Origin: Erysipelotrichaceae bacterium 66202529
Lineage (GTDB): Bacteria > Bacillota_I > Bacilli_A > Erysipelotrichales > Erysipelotrichaceae
Direction of reading: 5' to 3'
Assembly: GCA_017161075.1 (NCBI GenBank)
Contig: CP046174.1
Location: 310,001 to 374,000, forward strand
Length of the DNA stretch: 64,000 nucleotides
Translations under genes and position numbers: made by a program
Shown here: piece by piece, positions 26,143 to 34,498 of the stretch
Numbering within the stretch: position 1 is the stretch's first letter
Layout of the letters: each line of letters begins with the position of its first letter
Notes under the pieces: generated by a model
Database searches by the model: none
Seen by the model: only the letters and a program-made list of their open reading frames with translations
Told to the model about the DNA's origin: nothing

Positions 26143-27059
26143 ATGTTAAATTTCAAAGTACATTTTGAAGGAAGCCTTGAAGTACAGGCGATGGCATTAA
26201 AGAATGGTAGGCGCTGCCCACCCATGGTGTGATGGATATCGTGATTACTATGGAAACAGTATATACAATCCCAGATCTGTAAGCAATGCCTTGTCCGATG
26301 GGTTATGTCAGAGTTATTGGACAGCAACAGGGTTGATGGATGAAACCAGCTGGTATATCAGCAATAATGTGGAAGCAGTGCGTGATGATGTCGTAGAGAT
26401 GGTAGCTGGAAATGCGGTAAGAATACGGTTTCAGGAATACTACGGAGCGGAACGGATGCAGCTTCGTACCCGTTCAGACATACTGAGTGCAATGGTGGTG
26501 TATGGATTTCTCACGTACTAGGCTATAAGCCCGCCTATGGTGTCATGGTTATTTACGTATACCCAATAAAGAGCTTATGCTGAAGTTTGCCCAGGCTCTG
26601 CAAAAGAAAAATATGGGATATGTGTACCGTATGGCAATTCGCAGTGATGAAATGCTGGATGCAACTCTGGAAATGAATACCTCAGCCATGGAACAAATAT
26701 GAGAGGAAACACATGATGTAGAAATACCATTATTACAATATAACAATGAGGACAGTCTTTCCTGTGTAGTAACATTGGTATACCTGAATGCCAGAGATAC
26801 GTATCGCATTGAACGTGAAGAAAAAACAGGAAAAGGGTATGCGGACTTCATATTTCATCCGCAGCGTGAAGGCGATCCGGCAATTATATTGGAATTAAAA
26901 AAAGACAGTTCACCGCAGGCCGCACTGAAACAGATACATGAAAAAAACTATTTGCAGAAGGTGAAGGACTGTGAACAGATACTGCTTGCAGGTATCACAT
27001 ATGACAGCAGGACGAAAAAGCATCATGTTTGCATGGAATGTATAAAGCGTGATGATTAG
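26143..27059 (+). pseudogene. broken AAA-ATPase-like / PD-(D/E)XK nuclease gene (DUF1703 type)
   Basis: Only the C-terminal half of a family member remains, in two or more frames. The frame around 26228-26521 gives IYNPRSVSNALSDGLCQSYW, MDETSWYISNNVEAVRDDVV and DILSAMVVYGFLTY. After a frameshift near 26520-26550 the next frame gives RIPNKELMLKFAQALQ, an in-frame TGA at about 26699, then LNARDTYRIEREEKTGKGYA and the nuclease core DFIFHP...AIILELKKD. The N-terminal ATPase part is missing. Intact relatives are accessory proteins found in many copies in gut bacteria, and their role is unclear. Boundaries on the left are uncertain. Confidence 0.75.
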
Positions 27060-27116
27060 AAGGCAAATTTATAATACCTAAAATGATCTTTCTGCACATA
27101 AATGCACAAAATAACA

Positions 27117-27176
27117 AAAAAGACAGAAGCATGAACCTGTACAGTTTGCAGGCATGGATTCTGTCCTTTGCTTTTT
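27117..27176 (+). terminator. hairpin after the pseudogene
   Basis: AAAGACAGAA pairs with TTCTGTCCTTT around a long loop that can itself form AACCTG/CAGG pairing. T-rich sequence follows. Confidence 0.45.
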
Positions 27177-27223
27177 GAATGCTTACTATTGAACAAGTTA
27201 TAGATTATATAAAGTCTTTTTAT

Positions 27224-27265
27224 AAATAAACTACCTCGCTGCAAGCAATGAGGTAGTTTATTTTG
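27224..27265. terminator. strong bidirectional terminator downstream of addA
   Basis: AAATAAACTACCTC (27224-27237) pairs perfectly over 14 bases with GAGGTAGTTTATTT (27250-27263). It probably ends the minus-strand addBA transcript. The 70 bases between it and addA hold nothing else. Confidence 0.8.
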
Positions 27266-27333
27266 AATTATTTGTTGTAGGATTCTTTTTATGCTGTTAG
27301 TATTTCATCATTTCTGATTATTTCGACTATTTT

Positions 27334-30300
27334 CTATTTTATAAAAATCATTTTATGCAGATGCAGAGAATAAATATATGTTTGAACGGAATGGTCTGGA
27401 TATAAAATCTGCATTGCTTTTTTATACATCGCCAGTTGCCCCTTATAGCGCTTTCGGAATTCCTGATCGTCGTTTAAAGAGTCTGTTTTAAAATCTATGA
27501 TCGTGATGCTCTCTTCCTGAAAGCTCACAAAATCCATGTATCCGTGTAATATCTGCGCTTCATCCTTTACCATGAACGGCATTTCATGATGTACATTCCC
27601 TGTGCATGCCTGCAAATAATCAGAATCCTTTCCCAGCTGTAAAAGAGTCTGTATATCCCATTTCTTTAAATCCATGCTCAAATCAGCTGCGGTAGTTATA
27701 ATATCATCACGATTCCAAGGGGGTGTAGCGAGTCTTTCAATCATTTTATGCATCATAGTACCATATATACTTCCCTGTGTAGCTTCATCAAATGTGAAGG
27801 CTGGCAATTCCCGTGTTTCCTGTGCGGATGCAGTTACCAGCTCGATGGTGCCGGAAGGCTTTTCATATACCTTAAAAGGATGATATGCAGCTTTTTCCAC
27901 ACTCTGTACCTCACTCTGCCATAAACGGTGCACTTCCTTGATTGTGAAAAGCGGGCTTGGGTTACAGAGGAAGGTCTGCAGAATCCATGAGGTGTAGCCA
28001 TTGCGGTTGTAGACACCTGACATACTCAGCGGATGGCGGTAGGTATCCAGATCCAGAATACAATCCACAATATGCATCTGTGTCTGTGCACGCGTCGTAG
28101 CCACATACAGAATCCGCATTTCTTCCTCCAGCTCTTCCTTGTCTTTCTTATGCTCCATGGCAATTCTCGCAACTGTAGTTCGAACGTATCGCTTTGGTAA
28201 ATCCATCGCCTTCATAGCAAGACCAAGCTCGGAATCACTGATACAGAAGTCCTTAAATTCAATCGGCGTTTGTTTATCTGTAGACCACAGGAACACTACC
28301 GGAAACTGAAGACCTTTAGACTGATGAATGCTCATAACACGAACAACATCTGCCTCACTGCCGATGGGAATTGCTTCGGCTGTCTGTGCGTCCTTGATCT
28401 GTTCGATTTGGGAAAGGAATGAGGATAAGCCTGTGGCGTACTGGTCTTCAAATTGAACAGCCTTTTCAAACAACAGATCCAGGTTGGTTTTTTCCTGAAT
28501 TGTCGTATGGAGCCGGTAGTAATCCTTCAGCTCATACAGCTGGTTTATCAGCTCACTGATACGGAGCTTATTGCCTTGGTGAACGAATTCCTGTAATTGT
28601 TCAAAGCCTGGAAACGGATGCTCACAATACCAGGAGTAATAAGACTGTCCTTTTTCCTTCTGCAGCTTTGCTTCTGCCAGATCCATGGTTGATTTCTGAA
28701 ACAGTGGCGAAAGAAGAGTTGCGGTAAAGCTGATGTCGTCGTGCGGATGAAGAATACATTTCATTGCGGATAAAATCACCTGTACGGCATTTGATTGATA
28801 GAAGCCGTATTTTATATCAATAAAATATGGGATGTTTAATTCATCAAATATCTTCTTCATATCATCCTTACGGGCGTTTCCGCGCACAAGAACGACAAAG
28901 TCCTTCCATTTCCGCTGTTCCCGTTCCCTGATTTCCAGAATCTGATTGGCGATATAGCTGGCCTTCAGCTCATTTTTAGAAACGATCAGTCCTTCTGCCT
29001 CCTTGATTTCATTATGGAATACTGCATGGAAGCAGATTGGAACATTTCCTTCCAGCTGGGCAGGAACACCAGTTTCCACATCGTCCTCCTTCGCATAGCT
29101 GCAGGAAAAACCGTCGATGTTCATCAGCTGCTTAAATAAATCATTATTGAAATCTACAATCATTTTCTTGGAACGGTAATTGTTGGACAGATAAATGACC
29201 TCATCATAAACACCGCGATGATCAATCAGTCCTTTCATCAAGGCTGGCTTGGCATGGCGGAAGCCATATATAGACTGCTTGATATCACCGACACGAAATA
29301 CATTATTCTTTCTGCAGATCAGCATAACAAGCTGATTTTGCACATCGTTGCTGTCCTGAAATTCATCAACCATGATTTCCACAAATTTATCACGGTATAG
29401 ATCGGCAACCTGACCGCCCTTTGCCTGTAGTATCTCCAGAGCGAAATGCTCCATATCATCAAAATCTATGACCTTATGCTCCTCCTTTGTACGGGCATAG
29501 ACACTGCGGTAATCCTGGCACATTTCCACCAGCTTTTTCACATACGGATACAGATAGCGGATATCCCGCATAAATTCATCCTCACTGAACAGGATATCCA
29601 GCTGTGCATCCTCCAATCCCAGCAGACCTTTGCGCAGACGCGCATATTCCTTGTCCTCTTTATCCGGACTGGGCGGTACTACGGCATGTACGATGGCGAG
29701 AAAGGCAGTGCGGTATGCCTGATAATCCTGCTGCTGCAATGCATCCTTCAAATCCTTTACAGCCAATAGCTTCTGTTCCACAATGGCATGCTTTTTTACC
29801 TGATCGTCATATTTCAGACGGTATAGCTCATCTATTCGGGTAAGTGTTTCCTCATAGCGTGATGCTTCCACATGGAGATATTCAAAGAAATTTTCATAGA
29901 CTTCCTTTGGCAACTCCTCCAGCAGCTTCTTATCACGGTAATTCTCTGCCAGAGAATCCAGCCACTCGTTTGGATTGGATTTGCTGGAAGCTAATACAGC
30001 CAGATTCATAATCATAGAGCGTAGTGCATCATCGTTCTCCGCTCTGGCCGAAAACATTTGACACAGCTGTAAAAAGACGGGATCCTGCAGCTGGTATTGT
30101 TTTGCGAAGGCTTCCTCCAGTGCCTGCTGCTGAAACAGAACCATGGTTCCATTATCCATAATGCTTTTGATACGCTGGGGGTCCAGTCCAAGAATATAAT
30201 AATATTCCTGAATAATGGAAAGACAGAAGGAGTGAATCGTTGATATATGTGCTGTTTGAATACTCGTCAGCTGGCGTGTGATATATGCCTTTTCATCCTC

Positions 30301-30543
30301 TGTCTGTGCGGTAAGCATAGCACTTTGCAGCTCAGTAGCAAGACGCTTTTTCATTTCATTGGCAGCAGCCTCCGTAAAGGTCATGGCAAGAATGGAGTCA
30401 ATGGAAACATGATCCTTCATAACCAGATCCATGAGGCGGGCAATCAGTACCGTTGTCTTTCCACTACCGGCGGATGCGGAAACCAGGATATTGCGCTCCT
30501 TTGTCTGAATTGCCTTTAACTGCATGGGATTCCATTCAGGCAT
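27334..30543 (-). CDS. addA: ATP-dependent helicase/nuclease subunit A
   Basis: AddA is the helicase-nuclease subunit of AddAB, which resects double-strand breaks and loads RecA, the Firmicute counterpart of RecBCD. The 1069-residue protein has Walker A SASAGSGKTT at about residues 22-31, the UvrD-type motif DEFQDSN, VMSIHQSKGLQFPVVF, the helicase motif VI region ILYVATTRAQ, and a C-terminal PD-(D/E)XK nuclease with GYMDFVSF and ITIIDFKTD. AAAGGAAG lies 9 bases before ATG 30543. The start overlaps the addB stop by 8 bases, so the two are translationally coupled. Confidence 0.95.
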   Translation of the reverse strand: MPEWNPMQLKAIQTKERNILVSASAGSGKTTVLIARLMDLVMKDHVSIDSILAMTFTEAAANEMKKRLATELQSAMLTAQTEDEKAYITRQLTSIQTAHISTIHSFCLSIIQEYYYILGLDPQRIKSIMDNGTMVLFQQQALEEAFAKQYQLQDPVFLQLCQMFSARAENDDALRSMIMNLAVLASSKSNPNEWLDSLAENYRDKKLLEELPKEVYENFFEYLHVEASRYEETLTRIDELYRLKYDDQVKKHAIVEQKLLAVKDLKDALQQQDYQAYRTAFLAIVHAVVPPSPDKEDKEYARLRKGLLGLEDAQLDILFSEDEFMRDIRYLYPYVKKLVEMCQDYRSVYARTKEEHKVIDFDDMEHFALEILQAKGGQVADLYRDKFVEIMVDEFQDSNDVQNQLVMLICRKNNVFRVGDIKQSIYGFRHAKPALMKGLIDHRGVYDEVIYLSNNYRSKKMIVDFNNDLFKQLMNIDGFSCSYAKEDDVETGVPAQLEGNVPICFHAVFHNEIKEAEGLIVSKNELKASYIANQILEIREREQRKWKDFVVLVRGNARKDDMKKIFDELNIPYFIDIKYGFYQSNAVQVILSAMKCILHPHDDISFTATLLSPLFQKSTMDLAEAKLQKEKGQSYYSWYCEHPFPGFEQLQEFVHQGNKLRISELINQLYELKDYYRLHTTIQEKTNLDLLFEKAVQFEDQYATGLSSFLSQIEQIKDAQTAEAIPIGSEADVVRVMSIHQSKGLQFPVVFLWSTDKQTPIEFKDFCISDSELGLAMKAMDLPKRYVRTTVARIAMEHKKDKEELEEEMRILYVATTRAQTQMHIVDCILDLDTYRHPLSMSGVYNRNGYTSWILQTFLCNPSPLFTIKEVHRLWQSEVQSVEKAAYHPFKVYEKPSGTIELVTASAQETRELPAFTFDEATQGSIYGTMMHKMIERLATPPWNRDDIITTAADLSMDLKKWDIQTLLQLGKDSDYLQACTGNVHHEMPFMVKDEAQILHGYMDFVSFQEESITIIDFKTDSLNDDQEFRKRYKGQLAMYKKAMQILYPDHSVQTYIYSLHLHKMIFIK

Positions 30544-33235
30544 CCTCATCACTTCCTTTCGCTTGCTGGTAGATATCATCCTCTACCTCTACCAGCTGTG
30601 TTTTTTCTGCATATATGCCTTTAAAGCGGCATATTTCGTAATAGCTGCAAAACATGCAGGCTTCTTCCATCGGCATACAGCGAATGTCACCGTTCAGTAT
30701 CCTGTTACCGATGAGCTGATACATCTGTGTAAAATAGCGTTCTATGCTGGAAAGCTCATACAGCTTGCGGGCCTTTACAGCACCTTCCTTATTTTGTGTG
30801 ACACCAACGATATGCGTGCCATTGTCATCCAGTGCCTGAATTTCATGATCCATTACCCATCCGTTTAAGCGGTGTGACTTATAGCGTACCTCCTCATATT
30901 CCTCCTTGCTGGAAGGCATATGGGTTACCGGCTTGCGCCGGGACAGCTTTCCTGCGGTATACGGAATATTTTCATTTTTTAATGATACATAGAAGGCGCC
31001 CAAAACACGTTTTTGAAACTCTTTACTACAGACGATGGCATAGGTCAGCAGCTGTAATTGCAGGGCTGCGAATACATTGGTCTGGGATAGCGTCTTAGCA
31101 GAGCTTTTGTAATCGAGAATACACAGAAATTCATCGGATGTATCAATGCGGTCGATATAGCCCTTTAATGCCAGATTAACCTTCTCGTTTAACGGTATCT
31201 GATAATGAAATTCCTTTTCGCTTTGATAAGGGGACAGCAGGGAATGCTGCTCATATTCATCTAAGAGTGATAATGTCTGTGTCATAGATGTCAGAATACG
31301 CTGTGCGACATTTTCCAGCTTTTTCTCCAGAGAAGGAAATACATCCTGCATAACCGTAATCTCCTTCATGAGGATTTCCTCAATTTTTTCCTCTGCAACC
31401 CTTGTATATTCCTTGCCGTATTCCTCGGTAAATGTTTCCAGAAGATAATGGGACAGCGTACCGGCATAGGAGTCAGGGAAACCGACCTTCATCGGTTCGC
31501 GCAGGGACAGGCCATAGCGCAGAAAATAGGAGAAGGGACACTTTACGTAACGTTCCAGAGCAGATATGGAGCCGTGAATATTGCCGTCTCTCACAAACAA
31601 AGCTTCTGCCATAGCAGGTGACAGCGTTATGTTGGTAGAAACTGGTTCATAGCTTCCATACAGCGGATAGGGGCTGGATTTTGCTTTTGGATCATGCAGC
31701 AGCTTTCTTACAAATTCCTCTATTTCCAGTGCAGCCTCCATTCCTTTTCCCTCATAGGTTCCTAGCGGATAGGAAACGTAAATATGAGGGGCGGCATACA
31801 GCTGTGCAGATATCTGTTCCAGATAAAACTGGTAGCGCTGTTCCATGGTAGGATACGTGCTGATAAATGCATGATAATTTTCGTCAAAAATCCCTTTTTT
31901 CGTTTGAAAAGCAGGATAGTCCTTTTGTGTACAGCCAAGAAGAAACTGGTGCTCTCTGCAGAAGGGAGCTTGCCGCAAATCGGATACGATAACACCCTTT
32001 CGCTGGCTTGGTGCACTGCTTTGTGAGATATCATCGAGAAAGTACAGAAAGAAGGTGATATCCTCTTTCTTATTTATATAAGGATAGAGTTCCTTCAGCA
32101 TTGTTTCAATGTGCAGAAGAATATTGGTATCCGAACCATCCTGTGCGATGGATTCTCTTACGTAGGTAGAAACGGTTTGTATCAGCGCAGGCAGGGAATC
32201 CGGCTGTGTTAGCGGATCTGTTAGCTCCTTTACCTGTCTGCGTACCTGTTCTGCATCCTCCTCCAGCTTCTGCAGCTTTGTAAGCTCAACTGTATCCAGA
32301 ATATGTCCCTGCTCTGTAATGCCTTGCAGGTGGTCAAAGGGTTCCTTGATATCACAGGAGAATACATCGAGATAATCCTTCAGCTTTTGCAGCTGCTCTA
32401 TGTGGAAAACTCCACAGTCCAGGACATTGCGCAGGGAATCTGTGTCCGGTTTTAAATAATAGGAAAAAAGAGCGGAAAAACGGTGCGGAATGATGCTGGA
32501 GCGGGAATCCTGCAGGAGGGTGTAGGGGATATGATAACGCTGAAATATCTGTGCAAGTATTGGTTTATAGGATGTATTAGCCAGAGTGATATGCAGTGTG
32601 TCCGCATCCAGATCATGGTCGATGATGTACTGGGCGCAGGCTTCAATTTCCTGCCGCTTGTTGACTGCATGAAAAAAGGAAACTGTTGGTTCATATGTTG
32701 CAGGCTTTATACGGTGTGCCCCCTGTTGAACAAGCTGCTGTATGAGCTGTTCCTCCTCCAGGGTATGGCAGACGTCCAGAATGTAAAGCTCCTTTAAAGC
32801 ATGCTTCCGGATGTTTTTGAGTGCTGCATGCATCTGAGTAGAGGGTACTGCAATATCAGAAAGCTGTGTGAGAATTGTAAATAGCTCTTTTTGTGCCTCA
32901 CTGCTTTGCGGCAGCTCGTGCAGAGGTATCTTCCAGAAGCACAGCGAATCCAGAAATCCTCTGCATTCGTTTAGAAAGACTGGAGAATCTGCCACATCCT
33001 GATAAATTTTTAAATCTGGAAGGATCGTTTGTATACGTTCCTTATACAGATATAGGGCCGTATGCTTAGGCAGTACCGTTGAAGCTGTTTGCTGCTGCAG
33101 CCATCCCTGCAGGGTGTTCAGCTTCAGACCAAGCATACCGCTGCGTGTTTTTAACAGCTCTTCACGTATGGAAGCATGCAGATAGGAAGGGGCAAGCAAG
33201 GTTGTTCCCGGTTTTAGTTCTTGTAAGAATGTCAT
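30536..33235 (-). CDS. addB: ATP-dependent nuclease subunit B
   Basis: AddB partners AddA; its nuclease domain cuts the second strand and its inactivated helicase fold scans for Chi. The 899-residue protein is shorter than the Bacillus subunit. It ends with a PD-(D/E)XK domain (GYIDRIDTSDEFLCILDYKS) and four cysteines placed as in the iron-sulfur AddB nucleases: C566 in VKCPFSYFLRY, then C860, C863 and C869 in CMFCSYYEIC. The N-terminus shows no Walker A loop, as in RexB-like members. GGGAGGT precedes ATG 33235, which I prefer to a longer start that has no ribosome binding site. Confidence 0.9.
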   Translation of the reverse strand: MTFLQELKPGTTLLAPSYLHASIREELLKTRSGMLGLKLNTLQGWLQQQTASTVLPKHTALYLYKERIQTILPDLKIYQDVADSPVFLNECRGFLDSLCFWKIPLHELPQSSEAQKELFTILTQLSDIAVPSTQMHAALKNIRKHALKELYILDVCHTLEEEQLIQQLVQQGAHRIKPATYEPTVSFFHAVNKRQEIEACAQYIIDHDLDADTLHITLANTSYKPILAQIFQRYHIPYTLLQDSRSSIIPHRFSALFSYYLKPDTDSLRNVLDCGVFHIEQLQKLKDYLDVFSCDIKEPFDHLQGITEQGHILDTVELTKLQKLEEDAEQVRRQVKELTDPLTQPDSLPALIQTVSTYVRESIAQDGSDTNILLHIETMLKELYPYINKKEDITFFLYFLDDISQSSAPSQRKGVIVSDLRQAPFCREHQFLLGCTQKDYPAFQTKKGIFDENYHAFISTYPTMEQRYQFYLEQISAQLYAAPHIYVSYPLGTYEGKGMEAALEIEEFVRKLLHDPKAKSSPYPLYGSYEPVSTNITLSPAMAEALFVRDGNIHGSISALERYVKCPFSYFLRYGLSLREPMKVGFPDSYAGTLSHYLLETFTEEYGKEYTRVAEEKIEEILMKEITVMQDVFPSLEKKLENVAQRILTSMTQTLSLLDEYEQHSLLSPYQSEKEFHYQIPLNEKVNLALKGYIDRIDTSDEFLCILDYKSSAKTLSQTNVFAALQLQLLTYAIVCSKEFQKRVLGAFYVSLKNENIPYTAGKLSRRKPVTHMPSSKEEYEEVRYKSHRLNGWVMDHEIQALDDNGTHIVGVTQNKEGAVKARKLYELSSIERYFTQMYQLIGNRILNGDIRCMPMEEACMFCSYYEICRFKGIYAEKTQLVEVEDDIYQQAKGSDEDA

Positions 33236-33631
33236 ATGATACCTCCCGTGTATATACTTTTGATACTTTATATTCATTATATGGAATCTGGTATAATCAT
33301 ACCATATTGCCTGCAGAACATCGACGAAAATCTGTCTGTATAAATATGGGAAAGGATCACCCTGCATATATACAGGTGGTCATTTATTAGGTGTTGGAAG
33401 CTGATGTACAAGTAGTATGATTATAATAGGAGACTGGGAAAATTACAAATGAAATGGTTGCGGGAAGGACATTGCCTGCAGGATACAAATGCTACATCCC
33501 GTAAACCTACCTTCTCAGACCAAATGGTGAAAAAGCTGATAAATAAAGGCTGAAATTGTATTTTTAGGCATTTTAATAAAAGGTATGATATGGTAAAATA
33601 CAAGCGTCGAATAGTTGGGACAGGTGATGAA
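33236..33631. other. divergent intergenic region
   Basis: This region separates addB from the plus-strand membrane gene. It contains the inverted repeat GGTATAATCATACC (33290-33303), TATAAT-like sequences in both orientations, and a hairpin near 33354-33384 (GATCACC-CTG with CAG-GTGGTC). A 34-codon frame from 33449 (MKWLREGHCLQDTNATSRKP) has only a distant AGGAG, and I do not call it. Confidence 0.4.
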
Positions 33632-34270
33632 ATGAAGAAATATTTTCAATTCAAAAAAGAAGAAAAGGCAGTGCTTGCGGCGGGGATCCTCATCATTGTG
33701 ATCGTTCTTGCGGCCGGTCTTTTGAAGCAGCGGTTTGTAAAGGCGGAGACATATGTATCTCAGGTTGAGGATAGTGCGCCAATCAATGCGATAACCGCGA
33801 AAAAGGAAACCTTTGTGCTGGAGCTTAATAGTAAGCTGAGCCAGAAGGCGGAAACCTATGTGAATGCGGATACGGATGCTTTGAAAGCTGTGAAGCTTGA
33901 TTTATCGGCAGTTGATATGACAACGCCGGGTACCTATCAGGCATCTGCTTCGTTACATAAAGAGCGTGTTACCTTTGCTATAAAGGTTGTAGAGAATGCA
34001 AAGCCGCTCATGAAGGCAGCGCATGAGGATTTTCAGTTTGTGATTGAGACGGATTCCACTATGCAGGAGGTAATTGAATATGCCGGTGTAACGGCTGTTG
34101 ATTCATCTGGAAATGATATAAGTACTTCGATTACAGGCTGGGATATGGAGCTACCAACAGAAGCAAAAACAGTGATCTATCAGCTTCGTGTGAAGGATGC
34201 ACAGGGGCAGGAGGCAAAGAAATCCGTACGGGTACAATATCTATTGCCAAAAGAGGATAGGAAGGAGTAA
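33632..34270 (+). CDS. membrane-anchored protein with Ig-like extracellular domains
   Basis: The 212-residue protein has a basic N-terminus (MKKYFQFKKEEK), one membrane helix (about residues 14-33) and an extracellular part that reads as two beta-rich Ig-like repeats. The first carries KLDLSAVDMTTPGTYQASAS (about 85-105), the typical pattern of bacterial Ig/HYR-like domains. The second contains VTAVDSSGNDISTSI. No enzyme motif is visible. It is probably a surface adhesion or scaffold component. CAGGTGA precedes ATG 33632; the upstream in-frame ATG at 33590 has no ribosome binding site. Confidence 0.65.
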   Translation: MKKYFQFKKEEKAVLAAGILIIVIVLAAGLLKQRFVKAETYVSQVEDSAPINAITAKKETFVLELNSKLSQKAETYVNADTDALKAVKLDLSAVDMTTPGTYQASASLHKERVTFAIKVVENAKPLMKAAHEDFQFVIETDSTMQEVIEYAGVTAVDSSGNDISTSITGWDMELPTEAKTVIYQLRVKDAQGQEAKKSVRVQYLLPKEDRKE

Positions 34271-34274
34271 GATA

Positions 34275-34308
34275 GAACCATATGCGACTTACCGCACATG
34301 GTTTTTTA
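34275..34308 (+). terminator. terminator of the Ig-like protein gene
   Basis: ACCATATGCG pairs with CGCACATGGT (one internal mismatch) and a run of T follows. Confidence 0.75.
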
Positions 34309-34433
34309 TTTATATTATAATTAGCTCTATGTATCTCCATGATATCGGGATTTCAAATGGTATGCAAGGAAATTATAGCTCCTTCTGTAATGTACCTATG
34401 TAATGTAAAATTAAGGAAATTCACACAGACATT

Positions 34434-34462
34434 TTGACATTCAAATACATATAACTTATAAT
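34434..34462 (+). promoter_or_regulatory. consensus sigma-A promoter of the LevR-type gene
   Basis: TTGACA and TATAAT are both perfect and separated by exactly 17 bases. The start site is near 34469, about 30 bases before the gene. Confidence 0.85.
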
Positions 34463-34498
34463 CGCATTGAACACGTATCAGAAATAAGAGGTGAAAGC

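Noticed and set aside
33449..33553. 34-codon frame upstream of the Ig-like protein gene
   Set aside because: The nearest AGGAG is about 16 bases from the ATG and nothing else supports expression.
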